Source of the DNA: Thermoguttaceae bacterium
Lineage (GTDB): Bacteria > Planctomycetota > Planctomycetia > Pirellulales > Thermoguttaceae
Reading direction: 5' to 3'
Length of the DNA stretch: 64,000 bases
NCBI GenBank assembly: GCA_017441605.1
Contig: JAFRXD010000082.1
Span: 1 to 64,000, forward strand
The number at the start of each line of letters is the position of its first letter. The stretch's first letter is position 1. This document shows, piece after piece, positions 7,873-16,307 of the stretch. A model generated the notes under the pieces. It did no database searches, had not been told where the DNA came from, and saw nothing but the letters and a program-made list of their open reading frames with translations. Made by a program: the position numbers and the translations under genes.

Positions 7873-8814
7873 ATGGACGCCAAGGCCGTTTCTTCTAAAC
7901 TTCGTCTTTTAGAGGACAATATAAGTCGGGTTTTTATAGGCAAACCGGAAGCGCTTCGCTTGACGTTGACCGCCTTTTTCGGGGAGGGGCACCTCCTTCT
8001 CGACGACGCGCCGGGGGTCGGCAAAACGCTCCTCGGAAGAGCGCTCGCCCGCAGTCTCGACGCGAGTTTTTCTCGGATACAATTCACTTCCGACCTGCTT
8101 CCGTCCGACGTGGTCGGGGGCGAGGTTTACAACCAAAAGACGGGCGAGTTCGAGTTCGTGCCGGGCCCGATTTTCGCGAACGTCGTTCTCGCCGACGAAG
8201 TGAACCGAACTCCCCCGAGAACCCAAAGCGCCACCCTGGAGGCGATGAGCGAGCGACAGGTTTCCTCCGGAGGACGAACCTATCCGACCCCGAATCCCTT
8301 CTTCGTCGTCGCCACCGAGAACCCGCTCGAATACGAGGGCGTCTACCCCTTGCCCGAGAGCCAGCTCGACCGCTTTATGCTGCGCCTTTCGATCGGGTAC
8401 CCGGACCGCGAGGCGGAGCTTTCGATTCTCGACGTTTGCGGGGACGGAACCGCGCTCGACGCTCTCGAGCCGGTTTTGACCGTCGAGGAGGTTCTGGAAA
8501 TTCAAAAAGCGTCCCGCGAGGTTCGGCTCGAACCCCCGGTCGCGAATTATTTGCTCGATATAGTGGAGACCTCGCGCCGCTCCCCCGAGCTGCGCGTCGG
8601 GGCGAGTCCTCGAGCGTCCCTCTCCTTCGCGCGCGCCGCGAAAACCTACGCTCTGATCGAGGGCCGCGACTACGTCGTTCCGGACGACGTCAAGGCGCTC
8701 GCGGTTCGCGCCTTGGCGCACCGTCTCGTTCCGAAAAACGATCGTCGCGAAGACTCGCGCCGCGCGGCCGAATCGTTCGTCGAGCGCGCCCTCGCGACCG
8801 TTCCCGCTCCGTAG
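7873..8814 (+). CDS. MoxR-family AAA+ ATPase
   Basis: 313 residues, full length for the family. Walker A is APGVGKT (46-52), Walker B is VVLADEVNR (104-112), the sensor 1 region is VVATENPLEYEGVYPLPESQLDRFM, and the C-terminal lid has the usual GASPRASLSFARAAKTYAL motif. MoxR ATPases are chaperone-like proteins that remodel or insert cofactors into partner complexes, usually encoded beside DUF58 and von Willebrand factor A proteins. Here neither partner follows; the next genes are two large paralogs of unknown function, 79 bases downstream on the same strand, which makes those paralogs candidate clients. AAGGAG lies 7 bases before the ATG. Confidence 0.93.
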   Translation: MDAKAVSSKLRLLEDNISRVFIGKPEALRLTLTAFFGEGHLLLDDAPGVGKTLLGRALARSLDASFSRIQFTSDLLPSDVVGGEVYNQKTGEFEFVPGPIFANVVLADEVNRTPPRTQSATLEAMSERQVSSGGRTYPTPNPFFVVATENPLEYEGVYPLPESQLDRFMLRLSIGYPDREAELSILDVCGDGTALDALEPVLTVEEVLEIQKASREVRLEPPVANYLLDIVETSRRSPELRVGASPRASLSFARAAKTYALIEGRDYVVPDDVKALAVRALAHRLVPKNDRREDSRRAAESFVERALATVPAP

Positions 8815-8893
8815 CGGTTTTTTCGTCGGAACTTTCGCGAATCGGCGCGTTTGTCGCGCCGGCGATCGTCTCTAACGAAACGGAGCGGACGCA

Positions 8894-11137
8894 ATGAAAA
8901 AGCGGGCGATTTTAATTATTTCTGGAAAAATCCTGGAGCGCTCTTTCCCAATAGACGCGCTGGAGGAAATACGCCGGGCGATCGAGACTCGTTTGGCGGA
9001 TCGGGACGTCGTTTTATCTCGTTGCGCGGCGACCCTTTGCGGCGAGCGACATTTGGCGGCTCCTTTCTGGCTGGCGGCGGGGTTCGAGGTCGTTCCGGCC
9101 GACGACGAGGACTCGCAGGCGACGGCGCTCTTGCTTTCGGAGGCGTTTTCGCAGAATCCTCCGGACGAGGTCGTCGTCGCGTTCGGCATGAAGAGCGAGC
9201 CGGTGAACGTATTGCGCTCGGTCGCGGGTCGGGTTCGTCGGATCGCGCTGCGTTTTCCGAGCGAGGACGAATCGGGACCGTCGAGCGACTTGTTGGGCGC
9301 GACCGAGGAGATCGCCGACGTTCGGACCGACTTGTCTAAAATCGGGGTCGATTGGAGCGCGCTCGAATCTCGCCCTTGGAGCGAATGGCTCGAGCAAATT
9401 TTCGATCCGTTCGCCGCGGCTTCTCCCGTGCCCCCCCGACTTGGCGGCGAGATTCCGACTCTCGAACGAGAAACCGAGGCTTCCCCCGGCCCCGCCGAAG
9501 AGGTCCCCGTTTCGGAACCCGAGCCCGAGAAACCCGTTCCCCAAGTCGACGTGGACGAGGAGATCAAACGTCGCGCGGTCGAGGAGTTCTCCGCCTCGGC
9601 GAGCGAGTGGAACGAGGCGCTCGCCGAGCTTCTGGCGGCTCGCGGCCATTGTCTCAAGGCTTACGTCGCGACCGAAGAGTTGGACGGGCGTTTTCCCGGG
9701 CTTTTCGGATTCAGTATGACGCATCGGGACGAGTTCGCGAACCTGCTTTGCGGGAATCTTCGTCTCCTCGTGGAAGACGGGGTGATGTGGCTGTACGACG
9801 AGGAGCATCCCGATATGACGTTCCTCGACGCGCGCGACGCGGCGCGCCGATTGGACGTGGGATCCCAAGCGGCGGAGGAACCGGAGCGCGAGCGCCCGAA
9901 GCGGTTCGACTGGGGCGCGGAGCCGAAGACGTTTCGGGAGGTCGCCGAGCTCGCGGATTTGTCGAAGCGGTTTTGTCTTTGGCGGGTCGAGCGAGCGCGT
10001 CTGGTCGAGGATCCGGAGTCCGCGGATTTGGTCGCGGAGCGAGACGCGCGCTTCGCCGACGCCGCCGCGCTGATCGGACTTCGCCTTTGGCAAGCGCGCC
10101 CCGACGTCGATTTGGACGAGCCCGCCTTGCGCGAGTTCGCCAACTGCTTCGACTTGCTTTCTCGATCGATTCTCGCCTTCGACGAGGTCGCCAAAGAGCT
10201 CGACTCCTTTCCCACGGAATTCGTCGCGCGCGCCGCCCAGTTGGCGATCAACGCGCAGTGCTTGGTCAAATCGACCTTGGTAAAACGCGGCGTGTCGATC
10301 GGTTGCGACGACGCGCAGCGCTCGGCTCGAAATATGCTTCGCGACTTTTTGGCGAGCTACGATCCGAAAACGATTCTTAAGAATTTCCGGAAAGAGGACC
10401 TCGTGGATCTCGACGCGCGCGAGGGGTTTTTCGCCGAACTCGACGCGATCGTCGACAAGACCGGCGAGTTCCTCGAGGTCGCGAAGGGAAGAAAACGCGC
10501 TTGGAGCAAATTGAGCTACCACGCGGAACAGCTCAAAGACGCCCCGACTTTCGGGGCCGAGCGCCATTGGGCGAAGATCGTCGAGGCGACGACCGAGCTT
10601 TGCGAGGAGTACGGCGAAAAGAGCTCTTCGGTCAGGTTGCGCGAGGCGCTTAGAGACTTGATCGCCGACGTGCCCGAGGAAGTCGAGACGACCGACGCCT
10701 TTTGCCAAGTCGTTCAGCAGATCGACGAGTTTGTCGAGCGCGAGCGAGAAAGCGCGCTTTCGGAACCGGAAAGCGGGGAGGAGGCGACGATATCGCCGGA
10801 GCTTCGCGCGGTTCGCGAGCGCTACGCGGGGAGCAAGATGGTCTTTATCGGCGGAACGCCTCAAGACCACCTCCGAGAGCGACTCGAGAAACAATTTCAG
10901 ATGGAAATCCTTTGGTCGCAATTCGATCACGGAGACTCGCTCGATCGGTTGTCGCCCTACGTTCGGGATCCGGACGTGAAACTTTTCGTCATTTACATTC
11001 CTTGGTGCAGCCACAAGCACTCCGAGGAGTTCACCGCGGTTTTAAAGAGTATGAACAAGGATTACGTCCGGCAGCCGAAAGGGACGAATCCCGAGGCGAT
11101 CGCGCAGTCGATTTGCAAGCAAATCGGGCTATTATAG
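8894..11137 (+). CDS. large protein of unknown function, copy 1 of a tandem pair (possible NYN-like N-terminus, DUF2325-like C-terminus)
   Basis: 747 residues, no signal peptide, probably cytoplasmic. Three parts can be seen. Residues 1-165 alternate strands and helices (LIISGKIL, VVLSRCAATLCG, EVVVAFGMKS) in a way that resembles a NYN/PIN-type nuclease fold, but the usual first aspartate is absent. Residues about 220-310 could be a winged-helix, LOTUS-like unit (LAELLAARG...GVMWLYDEEHP). The last 105 residues (MVFIGGTPQDHLRERLEKQF ... FVIYIPWCSHKH) resemble DUF2325, including the GG loop and CSH motif. A charged linker and a long helical region lie between. The match to named domains is my reading, not a search result. 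The next gene is a diverged copy with the same layout. Start preceded by CGGAG. Confidence 0.6.
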   Translation: MKKRAILIISGKILERSFPIDALEEIRRAIETRLADRDVVLSRCAATLCGERHLAAPFWLAAGFEVVPADDEDSQATALLLSEAFSQNPPDEVVVAFGMKSEPVNVLRSVAGRVRRIALRFPSEDESGPSSDLLGATEEIADVRTDLSKIGVDWSALESRPWSEWLEQIFDPFAAASPVPPRLGGEIPTLERETEASPGPAEEVPVSEPEPEKPVPQVDVDEEIKRRAVEEFSASASEWNEALAELLAARGHCLKAYVATEELDGRFPGLFGFSMTHRDEFANLLCGNLRLLVEDGVMWLYDEEHPDMTFLDARDAARRLDVGSQAAEEPERERPKRFDWGAEPKTFREVAELADLSKRFCLWRVERARLVEDPESADLVAERDARFADAAALIGLRLWQARPDVDLDEPALREFANCFDLLSRSILAFDEVAKELDSFPTEFVARAAQLAINAQCLVKSTLVKRGVSIGCDDAQRSARNMLRDFLASYDPKTILKNFRKEDLVDLDAREGFFAELDAIVDKTGEFLEVAKGRKRAWSKLSYHAEQLKDAPTFGAERHWAKIVEATTELCEEYGEKSSSVRLREALRDLIADVPEEVETTDAFCQVVQQIDEFVERERESALSEPESGEEATISPELRAVRERYAGSKMVFIGGTPQDHLRERLEKQFQMEILWSQFDHGDSLDRLSPYVRDPDVKLFVIYIPWCSHKHSEEFTAVLKSMNKDYVRQPKGTNPEAIAQSICKQIGLL

Positions 11138-11191
11138 CCTTGACGCGAATAGTTTTGAACGTTTTTACTCTCGCGCGAGAGGCAGGAGCGA

Positions 11192-13519
11192 ATGAGCGAA
11201 ACGGCTCTTTTTGTGTTGTCGGGAAAGATCCTGGATCGTCCTTTCCCGTTGGAGGCGCTAAACGACGTTCGCGCGTCGGTCGAGAAGAATCTGTCCGATC
11301 GAGGGGTCGTGGTAACGCGCCGGATCGCGACGCTTTGCGGGGATCGCCATCTCGCGGCCCCGTTCTTTCTAGGCGCCGGTTTCGAAGTCGCGCCCTCCGA
11401 CGACGAGGACGTTCAAGCCGCCGCGATCGTTTGCGCCGCCGCCTTTTCTCTAAATCCCCCCGACGAAATCGTTTTCGCGACCGGAGTCGAGGAGCCGACG
11501 AATCTCGCGCGCTCGATCGCCGGGCGAACTCGAAGGGTTCTTTTGCGCCTTCCGAGCCCCGGGGACGATTTCGGGCTCTCCGAGTCGCTCGCCCGAGCCC
11601 TCGAGGGCGTTTTGGATTTGCGCGAACTGCTTTCGAAGGAAGGGGTTAACTGGAATCGGCTCGAGGCGCGCTCGTGGGATTCTTGGTCGCGGCGCTTCGA
11701 CGCGCTTTTGTCGCGCGAACTCGAGAATTCCCCCGAGGAGCCGGAGGAACCGAGCGAGGAGCCGGAAGCGACCGAACCGCCGATTGACGTCGACCCCGAC
11801 TCCGCCGAACCGCCCGCGAAGAGCGGCGCCGAGCCGGCGGAACCGGAGCCCGCGTTGGAATCGGAGGCTCCCGCGCCCGTCGCGCCGGAGGACGAGTTGA
11901 TCGCGACGGTCGACGTTTATTCGGAGTTTAAGGCCTCCGCTCGCGAATGGAACGCCGCGCTAGAAAGGGAGGCGCTCGAGCGAGAGTTCAAATGCTCGGC
12001 GTTTAAGGCGACCGAGTTCCTGGACGCGCGCTTTCCCGGGCTTAGCAATTTCTTTCTCTATAACCGAGACGATTTTAAGAAACTATTGTCCGACCGGTTG
12101 CGACTGATCGTCGAGGCGGACGGAGTAACGTATCTCTATCACGTCAATCACCCCGAGATGCGGTTGGCGAGCGCCTCGGATCTCAAATGGGGCGCGGAGC
12201 CTTCGCTCGAGGGCGCCGCGGAGCCCGAGGCGGAGGCCCCCCCCGACGACTCGAACCGGTCGCGGACCGAGGAAGGATTCGCGGATCTCGCGGTCAAGGC
12301 GGATCTTATGAAGCGACAGAGCGCGTGGTCGGCGCGCCGCGCGGAGTTGATCGAGAGCGGGGCCTCGTACGAGGATTACATAAGGCCGACCGACGCGGAG
12401 CTTAATCGCGAGGCGAAGGACGCGAGCGAGTATTTGTGGCAGCGCCGAACCGATATCGTGGTTCGCCGAGAAGACTTCGAGGAGACCGCGGAGCTTTACG
12501 AGACCCTGGAAAAGGCCCTGTCGATTATGGACGTCGCGGCGCGAACGAGGGAGCTTATTGGAACCCCGCTCGTCGTTCGCGCGATGCAGCTTCTCGCGAG
12601 CGCGCAATGCGCGGTCAAGACCCGTTTGCGCCGGTTGGGCGTTCCGCTCAATCTCGATCGAACGCAACAGGAAACGTTCGAGCGGCTCGCCGATTTTCGT
12701 CGAGCGCATTACGAGCGCGACATTTTGAGGGGCATGAGGATCGAGGACGAGCTCGACTTTTCCCAGCTCGGGGCGCTAAAAGAGGAGAGCGCGGCCCTGG
12801 AGAAGGAAATCGGCGAGCTCGTTTCCGCCTCGAAAGACCGCAAGAAGCTCGAGAGCAAGTTGAACTACCATCTCGGACTCGTTCGCAAGAGCCTGGAAAA
12901 AGCCGAGTTAAGAGACTGGAATAGGATCGTCGAGGCGACGACCGAACTGTGCGAAAACTACGGCGAAAAACCCTCGTCCCCTTTCCTTGGCGACCTTTTG
13001 CGAGACGTCGTCGCGCGAGTTCCCGAAGAGCTCGAGACGTCCGACGCGTTTTGTCGCGTCGTTCAAGAGATCGATTGGCTCAAAATCCAAGAAGAGGAGC
13101 GCGAGTGCGCCGAGTTCGAGTTCGCGCGCGCGGACGACGCGCGCGTTTCCGAGGAGGTTCGCGCGTTTCGCGACCGCTTCGAGGGCTCGAAAATCGCCTT
13201 TGTCGGAGGATCCCCCAAAGAGCTCGTTCGGGAGCGGCTCGACGCGGAGCTGGGGGTCGAAACGATTTGGTTCGATCCGAGTCGCGACGACGCCTCCGAG
13301 CGCTTCGAAGAGCTTCTTAACGATCCCGAGGTCAAATTGGCGCTCGTCTATCTCCCCTGGACCCCTCGCGCGCGCGCGACCGCCTTGCTCGCGCGCGCCG
13401 CGGAGAAAGGCGTCGAGACGATCGCGCTTCCGCGAGGAACCGATCCGGAACAAGTCGCGCGCGCCGTTCGCGCGCGGCTAGACCGGCCCTCCGAGGGGCG
13501 AGGAGACGATTCGGAATGA
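11192..13519 (+). CDS. large protein of unknown function, copy 2 of a tandem pair
   Basis: 775 residues, collinear with the preceding protein throughout. Shared blocks include the N-terminus (FVLSGKILDRPFPLEALNDV), the region CGDRHLAAPFFLGAGFEVAP, the wHTH-like stretch, and near the end IVEATTELCENYGEKPSS and LETSDAFCRVVQEID. The acidic/proline linker at about 175-235 is longer than in copy 1. In the DUF2325-like C-terminus the GG loop is kept (IAFVGGSPKELVRERL), but the Cys-Ser-His motif of copy 1 is replaced by TPRA in LPWTPRARA, so the copies have probably diverged in function. AGGAGCG precedes the ATG at 11192. Its stop overlaps the start of the TetR gene by four bases (ATGA), arguing for coupled translation. 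Confidence 0.6.
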   Translation: MSETALFVLSGKILDRPFPLEALNDVRASVEKNLSDRGVVVTRRIATLCGDRHLAAPFFLGAGFEVAPSDDEDVQAAAIVCAAAFSLNPPDEIVFATGVEEPTNLARSIAGRTRRVLLRLPSPGDDFGLSESLARALEGVLDLRELLSKEGVNWNRLEARSWDSWSRRFDALLSRELENSPEEPEEPSEEPEATEPPIDVDPDSAEPPAKSGAEPAEPEPALESEAPAPVAPEDELIATVDVYSEFKASAREWNAALEREALEREFKCSAFKATEFLDARFPGLSNFFLYNRDDFKKLLSDRLRLIVEADGVTYLYHVNHPEMRLASASDLKWGAEPSLEGAAEPEAEAPPDDSNRSRTEEGFADLAVKADLMKRQSAWSARRAELIESGASYEDYIRPTDAELNREAKDASEYLWQRRTDIVVRREDFEETAELYETLEKALSIMDVAARTRELIGTPLVVRAMQLLASAQCAVKTRLRRLGVPLNLDRTQQETFERLADFRRAHYERDILRGMRIEDELDFSQLGALKEESAALEKEIGELVSASKDRKKLESKLNYHLGLVRKSLEKAELRDWNRIVEATTELCENYGEKPSSPFLGDLLRDVVARVPEELETSDAFCRVVQEIDWLKIQEEERECAEFEFARADDARVSEEVRAFRDRFEGSKIAFVGGSPKELVRERLDAELGVETIWFDPSRDDASERFEELLNDPEVKLALVYLPWTPRARATALLARAAEKGVETIALPRGTDPEQVARAVRARLDRPSEGRGDDSE

Positions 13520-14226
13520 AAAAGAACGAAACGGATCTCGCCGAAATCGAGGATCGAGAGGAGCTCGCGCCGAACGAAGCGAAAAAAGAGGCGCCGCCGT
13601 CGGCTCGGGAGCGCTTGATTATGGCGGCGCTCGACGAGGTGGAGGAAGTGGGATTCGCGCGGTTTTCGTTGCGCCGGGTCGCGAACGCTTGCGGAGTCTC
13701 AACCGCCGCGCCGTACAAGCACTTCAAGAACAAGCGGGAATTGATCGAGGCGATTTTGCGGCACATCAACGCCGAGTGGCGCCGCCGCCAAGACGAGGCG
13801 CTGAATCGTCTCGCCGGAGGATCCCTGCGAGAGCGGCTCGTCGAGGTCAGTTTGGAGTTTATTCGATTTATGGTCGAAAACCCGCAGTATCGCTCGATTA
13901 TGATGATACGGAACGAGACGTTCGACTCCGAGTACTTGCAGATCAAGGCGGATCTGAGCGCGCGCTCGAAGGAGTTGATTCGCGAGTACTGCGTGGAGTC
14001 GGGCATGTCGGCGAAGGTCGCGCGGATTAAGATGTACGTCGTAAGATCCTTGATTTACGGCGCTTCCCTTATGTTCGCGAATTGCGAGCTGACGTACGAC
14101 GACGCGGCGATGGAAGTGGTTCGCGCGGCGATCGACCGCGAGTTCGATCTTCCCCCGATCGCGTCGGAACACGAGTTGAAACCTGTTTTTAACAAATTGC
14201 GAAACGATGCGAGCGTTTCCAAATAG
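13516..14226 (+). CDS. TetR-family transcriptional regulator
   Basis: 236 residues. After an acidic N-terminus the TetR helix-turn-helix lies at about residues 30-75 (RLIMAALDEVEEVGFARFSL followed by RRVANACGVSTAAPYKHFKN), with the characteristic YKHFKNKRELIEAIL recognition end. The C-terminal helical part probably binds a ligand and dimerises; its specificity cannot be read. It overlaps the upstream unknown gene by four bases and is followed nine bases later by a secreted glycosidase-like gene, so it sits inside the operon and may regulate it. No operator palindrome was identified near the moxR promoter. Confidence 0.9.
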   Translation: MKKNETDLAEIEDREELAPNEAKKEAPPSARERLIMAALDEVEEVGFARFSLRRVANACGVSTAAPYKHFKNKRELIEAILRHINAEWRRRQDEALNRLAGGSLRERLVEVSLEFIRFMVENPQYRSIMMIRNETFDSEYLQIKADLSARSKELIREYCVESGMSAKVARIKMYVVRSLIYGASLMFANCELTYDDAAMEVVRAAIDREFDLPPIASEHELKPVFNKLRNDASVSK

Positions 14227-14235
14227 GAGGTCGAT

Positions 14236-16227
14236 ATGAAGAAGAAACTGGCTCTCGCGCTGGCGATTTTCTTTGTCGCGGCGCTTTGTCGAGCGGAGGG
14301 CGTCGAGCGCGCGATTCCCGCGAAGGACGTCGCCCCCGGCGCGGTCGCGCTCCAATGGACCGCCGATTCTGACGCGACCCTGAGCGGCTTTTATCTCCGC
14401 TTGGCGAATTGTCTTCCGCCTCGGGACGAGCCGATCGTCGCCGAGCTTTGGGTTCGCGGACAGCGCGTCGGCGAAACGGTCGCGATTCCCAAGTTCGGAT
14501 ATCCCCTCGCGCTTCACTCGCGACCCTACGGCTTTGATCCCCAAACGTTTCCGCCCCTCGACGTCGGTCGCGAGTATCGGCGCGGGGTCGAGCCGACTTC
14601 GGTGAGGCGCGGAGACGAGGTCAAGGTCGTCGTCGCGTCTTGCGGGGAGAAGGTCGAAAGCGGGATCGTCGCGGGGCTTCAATTCCAAGGGGCGATCGAT
14701 TTGGCGTCCTTGCGCGACCCCTTCCGCGAGTGCCGGACGAACGGTCCCGTTTGCTCGATTCCGTGGTCGGAGCCCGAGATCGTCGCCGTCGGAACCGGCG
14801 AGAAGTTCGATCCCCTTTGCGCCCCGCAAAACAATTCCTCCGTCATTGCGGACAAGGACGGAACCCTTTATATTTTCTGCGCCTATTACTCGGTCGACGA
14901 GCAGTACGGCGGAGGGCGCGGCGGTTCCTATTCTCGTATTTACGGTTACAAAAAAGCCCCGAACTCCGCCGCTTGGGAGTCCATGGGACTGATCGTCGAC
15001 TTGCTGGAGGGCCAGACCTACTCCGGCGACCCCTTCGTGTTCCGCGACCTTGACGGAACTCCCTGTATGCTCTTCACTTCCTGCGACGGCACGAACGGCT
15101 TCGCCGATTGGTTCTTCGAGAGCGCGCTGATTATGCGCTCGAAAACCGACAGTTTCGCGGGACCTTGGGAGGAGCCGTTCTACTTGTGGAAAGATTATCC
15201 GCGCGAGCCGGACGACAATAAAACGGGCGGTCGCGCGAATTGCGTTCGAATCTATCCTCGCGAGAAAAACCGAGACTACGTCGTCGTTTGGAACCACGGC
15301 GGCCAAGACATGGACGTTCGCGGCTTGGTTCGCGAGGACTTGACGACCGAGGTCTCCCACAAAGAGCTCGGCGACGCCCCTCTCTTCGTCAAGAACCAAG
15401 AGGAAGGGGGCGGCGGATTTACCTACGGCGACAAGGGTTATTACTCGACCTGGCAGATTCCGTGGCTCAACGACCCGAACGGGTTGCAGCGCCTTTACGA
15501 AGTCGACTTGAACGATCCGACGAACCCCGAGTCGTGGCGCGTCGTTCCGGGGTCGATCGGTTGTAACGACGGGGCCAACCCGAAGCGCGACGGCGGTACG
15601 ACCGCCGACGCGTGGGCGATTTCCGTCGCGAACGATCGCGTTTGGGCGACTTCCTGCGAGTACTCCGCCAGCGAGGACAGGAATTACCTTTACGTCCGGA
15701 GCGCCCCGGTCGAGGAATTCGATCGTTACGTTAAGGGCGAGCGATCCAAAGACGTCGTTTTCCGTTACGGCGCCGTTCGCGTCGGGCCTTATCGCGAAGC
15801 CTTCCCCACGATCGAATACGCGCTCGGGCAAAACTGCTCCCTCGAGTTGACGTTCAAGAGTTTCGGCGATCTTTCCTACGGGTTTATCGCGCTCGGTTCC
15901 TCGGAGTCCCCCGCTCAACTGCGCTCGGTCTACTTCGAGGTCAATCCGACCGCCTCGCAACTTGTCGCCTATAAGAACGACGAGACGCGAATCGTTCTCG
16001 CCGAGTCGTCCGCCGCGACCTGGAAACCGGGCGAGAGCTATCGCTTAAAGCTCGTTCGCGACGGCGCGAAGCTGACCGGCTTCGTCGACGGAAAAGAGGT
16101 CGTCTCCGCGACGATCGACGATCCCGAGCTACTTGGCTATCTCAACGACGAGCCTCGGTTTAGACTCTACGGATGGCAAGGCGGAAGCTACGAGATTTCC
16201 AACGCGGTCCTCGTCGACGGAAAATGA
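14236..16227 (+). CDS. secreted beta-propeller (GH43/GH32-like) protein, tandem copy 1
   Basis: 663 residues with a signal peptide (MKKKLALALAIFFVAALCRAEG). Residues about 25-165 form a beta-sandwich-like region. Residues about 175-490 carry motifs of a five-bladed propeller of the GH43/GH32 type: WSEPEIVAVG, a Asn-rich QNNSSVIADKDGTLYIF strand, GDPFVFRDLDGTPCMLFTS, and WLNDPNGLQRLYEVDLNDP. The last 150 residues resemble a concanavalin-like domain (LELTFKSFG, YRLKLVRDGAKLTGFVDGKE). I infer a glycan-processing or glycan-binding exoprotein; the family and catalytic residues are not established. AGGAGG lies 7 bases upstream of the ATG, and the gene starts nine bases after the TetR stop. A close copy follows. 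Confidence 0.7.
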   Translation: MKKKLALALAIFFVAALCRAEGVERAIPAKDVAPGAVALQWTADSDATLSGFYLRLANCLPPRDEPIVAELWVRGQRVGETVAIPKFGYPLALHSRPYGFDPQTFPPLDVGREYRRGVEPTSVRRGDEVKVVVASCGEKVESGIVAGLQFQGAIDLASLRDPFRECRTNGPVCSIPWSEPEIVAVGTGEKFDPLCAPQNNSSVIADKDGTLYIFCAYYSVDEQYGGGRGGSYSRIYGYKKAPNSAAWESMGLIVDLLEGQTYSGDPFVFRDLDGTPCMLFTSCDGTNGFADWFFESALIMRSKTDSFAGPWEEPFYLWKDYPREPDDNKTGGRANCVRIYPREKNRDYVVVWNHGGQDMDVRGLVREDLTTEVSHKELGDAPLFVKNQEEGGGGFTYGDKGYYSTWQIPWLNDPNGLQRLYEVDLNDPTNPESWRVVPGSIGCNDGANPKRDGGTTADAWAISVANDRVWATSCEYSASEDRNYLYVRSAPVEEFDRYVKGERSKDVVFRYGAVRVGPYREAFPTIEYALGQNCSLELTFKSFGDLSYGFIALGSSESPAQLRSVYFEVNPTASQLVAYKNDETRIVLAESSAATWKPGESYRLKLVRDGAKLTGFVDGKEVVSATIDDPELLGYLNDEPRFRLYGWQGGSYEISNAVLVDGK

Positions 16228-16307
16228 ACCCCAACGACCCGCGAAGCGCGCCGAAATCGCGCCTCGCGGATCCCGACGCTTTTGGACTTTTCCCTTGGAG
16301 GATCCTT

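Noticed and set aside
9014..11020. 668-codon minus-strand frame opposite the first unknown paralog
   Set aside because: The plus-strand frame has a ribosome site and a close paralog next door; the minus frame is rich in Arg and Leu as expected for a GC-rich shadow.
13699..15960. 753-codon minus-strand frame
   Set aside because: It spans the TetR and propeller genes on the other strand and is broken in the second copy; it has no start signal and no domain.
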